Below are positions 36,768 to 45,044 of a stretch of 64,000 nt of DNA, one piece after another. Location: NCBI RefSeq assembly GCF_038024875.1, contig NZ_CP136136.1:2480001-2544000 (forward strand), read 5' to 3'. How positions within the stretch are numbered: the stretch's first letter is position 1; each line of letters opens with the position of its first letter. Position numbers and translations under genes: made by a program. The notes below the pieces were generated by a model. That model saw only the letters and a list, made by a program, of their open reading frames with translations, was not told the origin of the DNA and ran no database searches. The stretch is from Gordonia rubripertincta (GTDB lineage Bacteria; Actinomycetota; Actinomycetes; Mycobacteriales; Mycobacteriaceae).

Positions 36768-37235
36768 ATGCATTCACCGTATGGTGACGACGGAAGTCTC
36801 TCCGGGGACTTGTCCCTCGCCGTGGTACGACTCGCGCGCCGTCTGAGAGGGCGGCGCGAGAACAAGTTGGTCTCTCTGACGCAGCTCTCGGCGCTCTACA
36901 CGCTGCATCACGAAGGCCCGATGACCCCCGGCGCCCTCGCCCAGGCCGAGCGGGTCCGGCCGCCGTCCATGACGAGGGTGATCGCCTCGCTGTCGGACCT
37001 CGGGATGATCAAGCGTGAACCGCACCCGACGGACGGCCGTCAGGCGATCGTGACGCTCTCGCCGGCCGGCGTGGAGGTCATCAAAGAGGAGCTGGCGGCA
37101 CGCGAGGCCTGGCTGAGCAACCGTCTGCGCGAACTCACGCCAAGCGAACGCGACGCCCTCCGGGAGGGCGTGAGGATCTTCAACAAGATACTCACCAAGC
37201 CCGACACCGAGCTCCCTCGACCTCGGGCGGTGTAG
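36768..37235 (+). CDS. MarR-family transcriptional regulator (Rv0880-like)
   Basis: A 155-residue winged-helix regulator. MarR features: SLTQLSALYTLHHEGPMTPGALAQAERVRPPSMTRVIASLSDLGMIKREP spans the helix-turn-helix (named here by its start and end only for position, about 42-92), with the wing DGRQAIVTLSPAG. Helices at both ends would dimerise. Position matches Rv0880, a MarR-type regulator, in M. tuberculosis. Apparently transcribed without a leader. Targets not evident from the sequence. Confidence 0.92.
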   Translation: MHSPYGDDGSLSGDLSLAVVRLARRLRGRRENKLVSLTQLSALYTLHHEGPMTPGALAQAERVRPPSMTRVIASLSDLGMIKREPHPTDGRQAIVTLSPAGVEVIKEELAAREAWLSNRLRELTPSERDALREGVRIFNKILTKPDTELPRPRAV

Positions 37236-37282
37236 TCGCTCCCTGCGGAGTCCCGGAGCTTGGGAAGGGGCGTCTCGAAGGG

Positions 37283-38533
37283 CTAGAAGAAGGTGCCGGA
37301 GAACGGTGCTCGATCGGTGGTGAAGGCCCGGTCCAGAGCTCGAAGCGTTGTCGGGGAGTCAACGCGGAGCCGGCCGGCCGCCGCAAAAGCCGAGGGACGG
37401 GTACCGCCGAGGTAGATGCTCGACAGCACCGAGGTGTCCATGGACACCGTGGGCGTGGCGGTTTCGGGTGCCGGGGCGACGATCGCGTCGCCACCGCGCG
37501 CTGAAACCGTGAAGATCCCACCGCGACCGCGGAACTCGTCGGTGACCTCGATGACGGCGTCGAGGTCGGCGGCGTACTTCCGCGATCCCAGCGCCGCCGG
37601 GATGTCGAGGATGCGCAGCCACATCTCGTCACGCAGACCGGTGATCGACACCGCGCGGGCGTTGATGAGCTTGTGCCGCAACGGATCGTCGACCGGGATG
37701 GTCGCGGTGAGCGACGGGATCAGGTCGAGGTTGGTCAGTACGCGCCAGAGGTCGGTGTGGGCGTCGTCGGTGACGGCGAAGACCTCGTTGACCTCGCCGC
37801 GGACGCCGCCGTTCTCGTTCTTGTAGATGCGGTAGCTGGCGTATCCGTCGTCGTGCAGCAGGTAGTGCAGTCCGCTGGCGGGCAGCGGGCGTTCGGACGG
37901 ACGGTCGGCGAGGATGGGGGCCCACCAGGCGGGGGTGCGGGTGAGTGCACCGGGAGTGGTGAGCGTCCAGCGTGCGTGGAGATCGGGGACGGCCGCGGCG
38001 ATCTCGGCGGGGTCCGCGAAGCGCACGGTCGCATCCTTCGGCTGATCGCCGCGGAGCGGTGCCTGGCCGGGCGTGATCGACACGGTGTTGGAGAAGCAGG
38101 CCGGACCGAACCCGAAGCGCTCGTAGATGGTGCCCTCGCTCGCGGTCAGGATCGCGAACGTGTAGTTCTCGGCCTCCCACTGCTCGAAGAGCTCGGTCAG
38201 CATCGTGCGCAGGATTCCACGACGACGATGCGTCGAGGCCACCGAGACCCACGACAGGCCGGCGGCGTCGGCGACACCCGCGCCGGGCAGCGACATCGAC
38301 ATCCGGTAGAACATCGACACCCCGACAAGGGGCTTCGACGGCAGGCCGGTGTCGCGCACCAGGACGATGTCGTCGTCGGCGACCTTGCCGCGAAGGTCGG
38401 CGCGCTCGTCGTCGGGCAGCGGATTGCGCATCGCGAATGCGCGGGCATCCGTGGTGATGATGTCGTCCCAGTCGGCATCGGTGGCGCGCTTGAGGGACAG
38501 ACGTGACTGAGGTGTCGAGCCGCTGTTGGTCAC
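37283..38533 (-). CDS. Eis-family GNAT N-acetyltransferase
   Basis: A 416-residue acetyltransferase of the enhanced-intracellular-survival type: an N-terminal GNAT domain (acetyl-CoA loop ASTHRRRGILRTML, about 104-117), a second GNAT-like domain and a C-terminal sterol-carrier-protein-like region (AADLDAVIEVTDEFRGRGGIFTVSA). The enzyme's C-terminus in this family supplies the catalytic carboxylate; here it ends APFSGTFF. Eis homologues acetylate amines such as aminoglycosides; the natural substrate is unknown. GTG start. Confidence 0.9.
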   Translation of the reverse strand: MTNSGSTPQSRLSLKRATDADWDDIITTDARAFAMRNPLPDDERADLRGKVADDDIVLVRDTGLPSKPLVGVSMFYRMSMSLPGAGVADAAGLSWVSVASTHRRRGILRTMLTELFEQWEAENYTFAILTASEGTIYERFGFGPACFSNTVSITPGQAPLRGDQPKDATVRFADPAEIAAAVPDLHARWTLTTPGALTRTPAWWAPILADRPSERPLPASGLHYLLHDDGYASYRIYKNENGGVRGEVNEVFAVTDDAHTDLWRVLTNLDLIPSLTATIPVDDPLRHKLINARAVSITGLRDEMWLRILDIPAALGSRKYAADLDAVIEVTDEFRGRGGIFTVSARGGDAIVAPAPETATPTVSMDTSVLSSIYLGGTRPSAFAAAGRLRVDSPTTLRALDRAFTTDRAPFSGTFF

Positions 38534-38617
38534 GTCCTCAACATTTTCACATCGTCGCGCCTCGGGCAGTCATCGGGTCTTGTACCGGGTGTCGCAGGTC
38601 ACGGCGGTAGCGGGTGG

Positions 38618-38623
38618 CACACT
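38618..38623 (+). promoter_or_regulatory. -10 hexamer CACACT, leaderless GTG start
   Basis: TGGCACACT ends 6 nt before the GTG at 38630. Nearly identical to the elements at 10645 and 20704. Confidence 0.4.
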
Positions 38624-38629
38624 GTTGCG

Positions 38630-39484
38630 GTGCCCGGGCTCGCAGTGGAAGTGATCGACATCGACGACCCGCAGGATCCCCGGGTCGAGGACTTTCGGGA
38701 CCTCAACTCGGTGGACCGCCGACCCGACCTCCCGGTTCTGCCCGGCGGCCGACCGGGACGCGGCCTGGTGATCGCAGAGGGCGTGCTCGTCGCGCAGCGC
38801 ATGATCGCCTCGCGGTTCTCCGCCCACGCCTTCCTAGGCGTCGACAAGCGCCTCAAGGAACTCGACGACGATCTGCGCGACCCGTCGCTGTCGGGCGTCC
38901 CGTTCTTCCGGGCGTCGGCCGAGGTGATGGCCGAGATCGTCGGGTTCCACCTCAACCGCGGTGTCCTCGCCGTCGCGCGACGCCCCGAGGTGTTGTCGGT
39001 GCCCGACATCCTGGAGACCGCGCGCACCGTCGCGATCCTCGAAGGCGTCAACGACCACGAGAACATCGGCTCGATCTTCCGCAACGCCGCCGGCCTCGGC
39101 GTCGACGCTGTCCTTTTCGGCCAGGGCTGCGCCGACCCGCTGTACCGGCGCTGCGTGCGAGTCTCGATGGGCCACGCACTGCTGGTGCCCTTCGCGAAGT
39201 TCGACGAGTGGCCGCGCGGACTCGACGAACTGCGTTCGCGCGACTTCCGTCTCGTCTCGATGACCCCCGATCCCGACGCCGTCACGCTCGCCGAGGCGGT
39301 CGATGCCGCGAAGGTCGGTTTCCTCGTGGGCGCCGAGGGTCCGGGGCTCACCGCGTCGGCGATGGCGGCGACGGACGTGAAGGCCCGCATCCCGATGAGT
39401 CGCGGAACCGATTCGCTCAACGTCGCGACAGCCGCGGCCGTTGCGTTCTACGAACGCGTCCGGTCGGGCACGATGGGGGAGTGA
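38630..39484 (+). CDS. TrmH/SpoU-family RNA methyltransferase (Rv0881-like)
   Basis: A 284-residue SPOUT methyltransferase. An N-terminal substrate-binding domain (about 1-115) leads into the trefoil-knot domain with motif 1 INDHENIGSIFRNAAG-like (EGVNDHENIGSIFRNAAGLG), motif 2 GFLVGAEGPGL and motif 3 IPMSRGTDSLNVATAAAVAFYE. It should 2'-O-methylate tRNA or rRNA using SAM. Leaderless GTG start. Its stop overlaps the next GTG by 4 bp. Confidence 0.93.
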   Translation: MPGLAVEVIDIDDPQDPRVEDFRDLNSVDRRPDLPVLPGGRPGRGLVIAEGVLVAQRMIASRFSAHAFLGVDKRLKELDDDLRDPSLSGVPFFRASAEVMAEIVGFHLNRGVLAVARRPEVLSVPDILETARTVAILEGVNDHENIGSIFRNAAGLGVDAVLFGQGCADPLYRRCVRVSMGHALLVPFAKFDEWPRGLDELRSRDFRLVSMTPDPDAVTLAEAVDAAKVGFLVGAEGPGLTASAMAATDVKARIPMSRGTDSLNVATAAAVAFYERVRSGTMGE

Positions 39485-39780
39485 ACACCCCCGAACCGTT
39501 CGATCGGGCCGCGGAGCCCACGCCCTGGGCGCTTGGGATCATCGTGTCCGCGGTGTGTGCGCTCTTCGGCGCCTTCGTGCTCGTCGGGATCTACGAACTC
39601 ATCGGCGGCATCCTCAAGTTCCTCGGCATCGCGGCGGTGCTGATCGTCGCCGGCGGCCTCGGCTGGACACTCTGGGAATTCCGCTATCGCTACGTGTGGC
39701 GCTGGATCGTCTGGGGTCTGCTGATCGGCTTCCTCGCCGGTGGCACGTCGTCGGTCGCGTTGCTGATCATGGGTCGCTGA
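39481..39780 (+). CDS. Small membrane protein (Rv0882-like, DUF2537-type possible)
   Basis: A 99-residue protein with about three membrane helices (about 17-40, 44-65 and 72-95) and a WEFRYRYVWRW turn between the last two. GTG start overlapping the methyltransferase stop (GTGA), with GGGGGAG upstream, so translation is coupled. Counterpart by position to Rv0882; the DUF2537 assignment is uncertain. Function unknown. Confidence 0.75.
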   Translation: MNTPEPFDRAAEPTPWALGIIVSAVCALFGAFVLVGIYELIGGILKFLGIAAVLIVAGGLGWTLWEFRYRYVWRWIVWGLLIGFLAGGTSSVALLIMGR

Positions 39781-39960
39781 ACACTCGTGGCTCCTTGCCG
39801 TACGCGGCGTGCGCATCGCTGCCCGGTCCGCCACAACGAGACGCGCCCATCGCCGCCTGCTCCGAAATGGCCAACCGAGGCTCCCTGTCGCTGCGCACGA
39901 ACCTCAACGGGGAGGGCTTCTTTCGCCGTCCTACCTAGTTCGGAGAACCGCTGAAACTGT

Positions 39961-40017
39961 CGTCCCCGTGAGCACCCTCCGAGGGCATGTTGCCCTCCGA
40001 AGCCCATCAGGGGGACG
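39961..40017. repeat. 57-bp double-hairpin repeat, copy 2
   Basis: Outer arms CGTCCCC (39961-39967) and GGGGACG (40011-40017); inner hairpin GAGGGCA-TGT-TGCCCTC (39981-39997) at exactly the same offset as in copy 1. Again between convergent genes (stops at 39780 and 40211). Nothing else was recognised in 39781-39960, a gene-free stretch. Confidence 0.75.
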
Positions 40018-40121
40018 CTTTGACTCGCCGGCCGCGAGACCCGCTGCGGGGCACATCGCTTCGGTAACGTTGAAACGTCCCTTGACCAGAACACCACTGC
40101 CAGTTCCGGCGGTCCGGCGAG

Positions 40122-40163
40122 TTGTGATACCCGTTGCGCGACAACGGAATAGCGGGTACACAA
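40122..40163. repeat. Inverted repeat in convergent gap
   Basis: TTGTG(A)TACCCG pairs with CGGGTACACAA (11 bp with one bulge), and within it CCGTTG and CAACGG can form a second hairpin. Between convergent genes and followed by a T-rich stretch near 40170, so it may be a terminator for the upstream gene or a protein-binding site. Confidence 0.4.
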
Positions 40164-40210
40164 GAACATCTGTTTTTACTACGGCATCCGGGGGTGACCG
40201 TCTGGACCGA

Positions 40211-40981
40211 CTAGAACCCGAAGTACTCCCGGAACCGTCCGCGCTTGCGTGGAGTGCCCTCTGGCGCAGCGCGTTCCCCGGCGCGGGCGGCGGTGGCCCT
40301 GCGATAGTTCTCGAAATCGTCGGCGGTGGGTTCGTATTCCGCAGGGTGAAGCGCGAAGCAGGTGACGGTGATGTCGGCCGGGTCGAGGTCCGTCGGCGCG
40401 AGCGGGTGCGTGTACCGGAACCCGAGCCAGGACCGGTTGGCTTCCTCGGCGAGCTGCGCCGGATGGAACGGCAGTGCCATCCCCTGATTCGGGACACCCT
40501 CGGCGTAGGTGAGCGGGAATTCGCCGCCCCAGAACGGCTTCTCGAAGGTGAACGGGAGGCCGTCGTCCTCGTGGATGGTCACCGGGTCGGCGGAGAACGA
40601 GCGTCGGAGTGAGCCCGACTCCCATCGCGCGAACGCACCGAACGATGTCTCTGGCTCGGTGTAGAGCAATGTCGTGACCGCGCTCGGTCGGATCGCGGTC
40701 AGCGTCCGGGTCAGCATCGAGGGGGTCGCGGTCTCGAACAGCGAGCAGGAGATCACCGCGAGCGAACCGTAGAACCCGGCGTAGACGTGGTGATCCTTCG
40801 CGGCGGCCGCGGTCGCGAGGTCGGTGTCGACGAGCGGGACGAGCACGCTGTCGCCGTAGATCTTCGATGCGAGTTGTTGGGCGTGCTGATGGTCGTGCGC
40901 CGGTGCGCGCACGACGGTTCGCAGCTCGTCGGCCGGGGCGGGGGAATCGATGAACCAGACGGTGGCGGCACGTGCCGACAT
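40211..40981 (-). CDS. Hypothetical protein, DUF6928-like
   Basis: A 256-residue soluble protein of unknown function, resembling the actinobacterial DUF6928 group. Segments of note: N-terminal MSARAATVWFIDSPAPADEL, a middle KDHHVYAGFYGSLAVISCSLFE, WESGSLRRSFSADPV, FEKPFWGGEFP and LPFHPAQLAEEANRSWLGFRY. It starts 3 bp after the sepH stop, so the two are almost certainly cotranscribed. The closing RKRGRFREYFGF is basic and aromatic. A tie to cell division through SepH is only contextual. Confidence 0.72.
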   Translation of the reverse strand: MSARAATVWFIDSPAPADELRTVVRAPAHDHQHAQQLASKIYGDSVLVPLVDTDLATAAAAKDHHVYAGFYGSLAVISCSLFETATPSMLTRTLTAIRPSAVTTLLYTEPETSFGAFARWESGSLRRSFSADPVTIHEDDGLPFTFEKPFWGGEFPLTYAEGVPNQGMALPFHPAQLAEEANRSWLGFRYTHPLAPTDLDPADITVTCFALHPAEYEPTADDFENYRRATAARAGERAAPEGTPRKRGRFREYFGF

Positions 40982-40984
40982 CGC

Positions 40985-42061
40985 TCAGCTGTTCCCGTTG
41001 CTGCGTACGCCGAGCAGGACGTCCTCCCAGGCGGGCACGGCGGGCTTACGGGTCTTCTTCTTGCGCGGGCGGTCGGCGTGCGCCGGGCCGGCTTCGCGGG
41101 TCGCCGGGGACTCCGCCGAATCGGGAGTGCTGTCCTGGGCGGCCGACGGCTCGGCGTCGGCTTCGGTGGTCTGCCGGACTGTGGATTCGGCAGGCTCCGC
41201 GTCGTCGACGACGGGGGCGGTTTCGGCGGGTGCCTGTGCGACGGGAGCAGAGATCGGGGTGACCGGTGCCGGCGGTGTGCCCTCGGCGTTCTCGTCGTCG
41301 TCGAATCCGAAATCGAGGGGGACGGTGCCGTGGTCGTCGTGCGCCGTGCGACGTTCCTGCCGTGCACGCTGCGCTCCGATGAGGGAGTTGGCGTCGATGG
41401 TGACTTCCTCACGCCCGTCGGACGTCGTCTCCACGGCGACCTCCGGTGCGGCGACCGGAGTGAGTCGACGCCGCGGCGCGATGGTCTCGGGGTGGGTCAG
41501 TTCGTCGGCGAGGTCGTCGAGTGGGTCGACTGTGCCGCCGTGGGTGCCGGGCTGGTAGCGCCAGTGCGCGAGGTTGTCGGTGCGTCCGACGCTCCAGGCG
41601 ACCTGCACGACCCAGTAGCCGCCGTCGTCCTTCCAGGCGTCCCAGTCGGCGTCGGCCGGGTTGTGGCCGTACGCGACAAGACCTTCCGCCACGGATTCGA
41701 CGAGGGTCGCGACGGCCGGGCCGTCGTGCCGGATCGGGTGGGCCGCACCGGCGAGCTCGGTGGCGCGGCTGCGCTCCAGGAGCACCGGGTGGGCGAATCG
41801 TTCGATCTTGTCGACACCCACCCCGGCCGCGGCGGCGACCTCGGCGACGGAGGCACCCGCGCGGATGCGTGCCTGGATCTCTCGTGGCCTCAATGCACTT
41901 TCCATCTCGATCTCGATCTGTCCCAGCCTGGTGATGTCGCCGCGGGCCGCGGCGCGAAGGCGTTCATCGGAGGCGATCCGGAATTTCTCACCCGATTGAG
42001 GGTCTTGGCAGATGACGTGGGAACCATCGGTTTCCACTCCGACGACGCGGAGCTCACGCAT
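40985..42061 (-). CDS. sepH: Cell division protein SepH (DUF3071)
   Basis: A 358-residue cytoplasmic FtsZ-interacting protein of actinobacteria. The N-terminal DUF3071 domain (about 1-165) has MRELRVVGVETDGSHVICQ, a helix-turn-helix (LRPREIQARIRAGASVAEVAAAAGVGVDKIERFAHP region) and YWVVQVAWSVGRTDNLAHW. The long C-terminus is disordered and acidic with a basic patch (RPRKKKTRKPAVPAWEDVLLG). The ATG at 42061 is preferred because GGAGGAGGAG lies just upstream; an ATG at 42085 is in frame. Followed by serC upstream in order, as in mycobacteria. Confidence 0.92.
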   Translation of the reverse strand: MRELRVVGVETDGSHVICQDPQSGEKFRIASDERLRAAARGDITRLGQIEIEMESALRPREIQARIRAGASVAEVAAAAGVGVDKIERFAHPVLLERSRATELAGAAHPIRHDGPAVATLVESVAEGLVAYGHNPADADWDAWKDDGGYWVVQVAWSVGRTDNLAHWRYQPGTHGGTVDPLDDLADELTHPETIAPRRRLTPVAAPEVAVETTSDGREEVTIDANSLIGAQRARQERRTAHDDHGTVPLDFGFDDDENAEGTPPAPVTPISAPVAQAPAETAPVVDDAEPAESTVRQTTEADAEPSAAQDSTPDSAESPATREAGPAHADRPRKKKTRKPAVPAWEDVLLGVRSNGNS

Positions 42062-42237
42062 CTGCTCCTCCTCCGGTGGGTTCATGCATTGGGGTCACAT
42101 TAACTCACCGATCTGCCGGTTCACTGTGGGACACGCGGTAAAACCGCAGTTCAGAACGCGTGGGGTCGTTGCGACACCAGCGATGGGTGCGTCGTATGTG
42201 GTCTGTGTTGTCCAGGCTACCCGTCCGCCCGAACGCG

Positions 42238-42272
42238 ACCGGCGCGTCGACCCGAGGGTGCGACGCGCCGGT
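42238..42272 (-). terminator. Intrinsic terminator after serC
   Basis: A perfect 12-bp stem (42238-42249 with 42261-42272) and 11-nt loop, 22 bp beyond the serC stop. The rest of the sepH-serC gap (42086-42237) shows no gene. Confidence 0.8.
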
Positions 42273-42293
42273 GCCGGTTGGTTCTGGCCGAGC

Positions 42294-43439
42294 TCAGAGA
42301 CGCTCGACGATGTAGTCGATGCAGCTGGTGAGCTTGGTGATGTCCTCGGGATCGATGGCCGGGAACATGCCGATACGCAGCTGGTTGCGGCCCAGCTTGC
42401 GGTACGGCTCGGTGTCGACGACACCGTTGGCACGCAGGGTCTTGGCAACCGCCGCGGCGTCGACGTCGTCGTTGAAGTCGATGGTGCCGACGACCTGGCT
42501 GCGGTTGGCTGCCTCGGTCACGAACGGCGTCGCGTACTCGCTGGCCTCGGCCCACTGGTACAGGCGCGAGCTCGAGTCGGCTGTACGCGAGACGCACCAG
42601 TCGAGGCCGCCGTTGTTGTTCATCCACTCGATCTGGTTGGCGAACAGCAGCAGCGAGCCGACGGCCGGGGTGTTGTAGGTCTGGTTCTTGCTGCTGTTGT
42701 CGACGGCGGTCGGCAGCGACAGGAACTCGGGGCACCAGCGGTCGGTCTCGGCGATCTCGGCGACCCGGGCGAGTGCGCGCGGGCTCATCAGGGCGACCCA
42801 CAGGCCGCCGTCCGAGGCGAAGCACTTCTGCGGCGCGAAGTAGTAGACGTCAGAGTCGGCGATGTTGACGGGCAGGCCGCCTGCGCCCGAGGTGGCGTCG
42901 ATGGCGATGAGCGCGTCGTCGGAGCCGGCGGGGCGCACGACCGGCACGGAGACGCCGGTCGAGGTCTCGTTGTGGGCCCAGCCGATGAGGTCGACGCCGC
43001 CGAAGTCGTCAGAGGTCAGTGCGGCCGGGTCGGGGGCCGTGCCGGGGTCGGTGGAGATGACCGCGGGCGAGTCCAGGAACGGCGCCTTCTTGGCGACGGT
43101 CGCGAACTTCGACGAGAACTCGCCGTAGGTGAGATGCAGCGAGCGCTGCTTGATCAGGCCGAAGGCGGCGGCGTCCCAGAACGCGGTGGTGCCACCGTTG
43201 GAGATGACGACCTCGTAGCCCTCGGGCAGTGAGAACAGATCGCCCAGACCCTCGCGGATCGAGCCGACCACGTTCTTGACCGGTGCCTGGCGGTGGCTGG
43301 TGCCGAACACCGATGCGCCGGTGTCGACGAGGGACTGCAACTGCTCGGGGCGCACCTTCGACGGTCCGCAACCGAAGCGGCCGTCCGACGGCAGCAGGTC
43401 GGCGGGCAGGGTGATGGGTGCGGTTGCGGTATCGCTCAT
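42294..43439 (-). CDS. serC: Phosphoserine transaminase
   Basis: A 381-residue PLP enzyme making 3-phosphoserine in serine synthesis. Actinobacterial SerC features: FGCGPSKVRPEQL near the N-terminus, GTSHRQAPVKN, SNGGTTAFWDAA, IDATSGAGGLP, the PLP-Lys segment YYFAPQKCFASDGG and LRIGMFPAI. The ATG at 43439 is supported by a -10 hexamer (TAGAAT) 7 nt upstream and by the conserved MSDTAT-type start. Separated from sepH by a strong terminator. Confidence 0.95.
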   Translation of the reverse strand: MSDTATAPITLPADLLPSDGRFGCGPSKVRPEQLQSLVDTGASVFGTSHRQAPVKNVVGSIREGLGDLFSLPEGYEVVISNGGTTAFWDAAAFGLIKQRSLHLTYGEFSSKFATVAKKAPFLDSPAVISTDPGTAPDPAALTSDDFGGVDLIGWAHNETSTGVSVPVVRPAGSDDALIAIDATSGAGGLPVNIADSDVYYFAPQKCFASDGGLWVALMSPRALARVAEIAETDRWCPEFLSLPTAVDNSSKNQTYNTPAVGSLLLFANQIEWMNNNGGLDWCVSRTADSSSRLYQWAEASEYATPFVTEAANRSQVVGTIDFNDDVDAAAVAKTLRANGVVDTEPYRKLGRNQLRIGMFPAIDPEDITKLTSCIDYIVERL

Positions 43440-43446
43440 GGCGACA

Positions 43447-43452
43447 ATTCTA
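43447..43452 (-). promoter_or_regulatory. -10 hexamer TAGAAT, probable leaderless serC start
   Basis: On the minus strand TAGAAT ends 7 nt before the serC ATG, with no ribosome-binding site in between. Confidence 0.45.
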
Positions 43453-43699
43453 GGGTTGTGGCGGACGCCACCTTCCGGCCACCTCGGATTACACCGAACC
43501 ATCCGTCCGGCGAACCGGCTTTTCCGGACAAGTGGTCAGCAGCAGGCAACGCGCCCACCGGCGCCGACGACGTCCGACATGCGGGTCGGCTACCGAGCGG
43601 CAGAGTGTGTTGCCTCAACCACTATGTGTGGTTTGCGAAACACCAGGGGCCTGTTCTGGGTGTCCCTCGTCGATCCAACCCCCTTTCGGAGGCTTGTTC

Positions 43700-44971
43700 A
43701 TGGGTCTGGTTCTGGACCGAAGCGCGCCCAGGCGCCGCTTCGCCACTGTTTCTGCGGCGGTCGTGTGTGCGACCTCCGCCGGTCTGCTGGGTGCGGCACC
43801 CGCGCAGGCGGTCGATCCCGACCGGTTGCGCTCGGACGCTGGCTGCGTCTGGCGGACCGAATAGGACCGTGCAAAGCAGATCCAGACGTGCACCTTCGAC
43901 TCGGAGTCGCTGGGACGTGAGGTGTCCGTCCAGGTGCGTCCGTCGGACAAGAAGGCCGGCGAGGACGAGCACGGCATCTACTTCCTGGACGGTCTCGGCT
44001 CGAACCCCGAGTTCAGCACGTGGACCCAGCCCGAGGCCGGCATCGACGCCTACGGCCCGGGGAGCAACCTCGTCCTGCCGGTCGGCGGTGCGGGCGAGTG
44101 GTCGACCGATTGGCAGAAGCCGCCCACCGGTCAGTCCGTGGCGCCGAAGTGGGGGAGTTTCGTCGGTGAGGAACTCCCGACCTACCTGAAAAGCAATTTC
44201 GACGTCGAGACGTCGAACAACGCGATCGTCGGCGTGTCGATGTCGGCGGGCCCGGCGATGATCATCGCGTTCGACAACCCGGAGGTCTTCCGGGTCGTGC
44301 GTTCCTACTCGGGTTACTTCCCCACGGACAATCCGTTGGGCTGGATGGCGATTCCGTCCATCCAGAAGCAGCGCGCCGACATCGAGAACGGCGAGACCGC
44401 GATGTGGGGCAAGCCTCAGAGCCCCGGTAATCGCTGGGCCGACAACGACGTGATGAACCGGATCGGCGAGGTCGGGGAGACCGGCCAGACGGTGATCGTC
44501 TCGACCGGTACCGGCATCCCCACGGCATTCGAACTCCAGGAAGCCGGCGCCCTCTTCCAGCGCGAGCTCGACGCCGACCCGACTGCCGGGCCGGAGCTGG
44601 TCCAGAAGGCCGTGACCGCTCTGGCGCTGGGCATCGGCTTGGAGGCCGGCGCGTTCGCTTCGACGGGTCTTCTCCAGTCGACCGTCGATCAGCTCGGGCT
44701 GCCCATCAAGTTCAAGTACCGCAACGGCGGACACAACTGGTACGCCTGGGGCGCCGAGTCGGAAGACGATGCGCGCGAGGTCGAGCGGGCGCTCGAATCG
44801 GGTCAGCCGTCGTCGAAGACCGCTGCTGAGCCGCAGTCGGCTCCTGCGCCCAAATCCGTTGGTGCGCCGAAGACTCCGGTCACCAAGGAAGCGCCGGCCA
44901 TGAAGGTCGAGCGTCCGGCGCCGAACCTCCTCCAGCCGTCGACCTGGCGTCTGCCGTGGGGTCCGCGCTGA
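43700..44971 (+). pseudogene. Antigen-85-like mycolyltransferase broken by an in-frame TAG
   Basis: Secreted alpha/beta-hydrolase related to the Ag85/FbpA mycolyltransferases. A signal peptide (about 1-37, ending AAPAQA) starts at the ATG at 43700 with GGAGG 7 nt upstream. Codon 55 is TAG (43862-43864). The frame is open on both sides: before it GCVWRTE, after it DRAKQIQTCTFDSESLGREV. Later come LVLPVGGAGEWSTDW, nucleophile VGVSMSAGPAM, FRVVRSYSGYFP and catalytic His in GGHNWYAW. The C-terminus is Pro/Ala/Lys-rich. Probably a nonsense mutation or base error; a truncated, leaderless restart would lack the signal peptide. Length without the stop is 423 residues. Confidence 0.82.
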
Positions 44972-45044
44972 GCGCCCGACGTTTCTTCGCAGGATCGCCA
45001 CTTCCTGCCAGGATCATCAGTTCTTGCGCACAAGGACTTCGGCG

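Noticed and set aside
42109..42124. 16-nt exact match (CGATCTGCCGGTTCAC) to the 3' end of the aminohydrolase gene and its remnant
   Set aside because: Flanking sequence does not extend the match; a 16-mer coincidence is possible in high-GC DNA.
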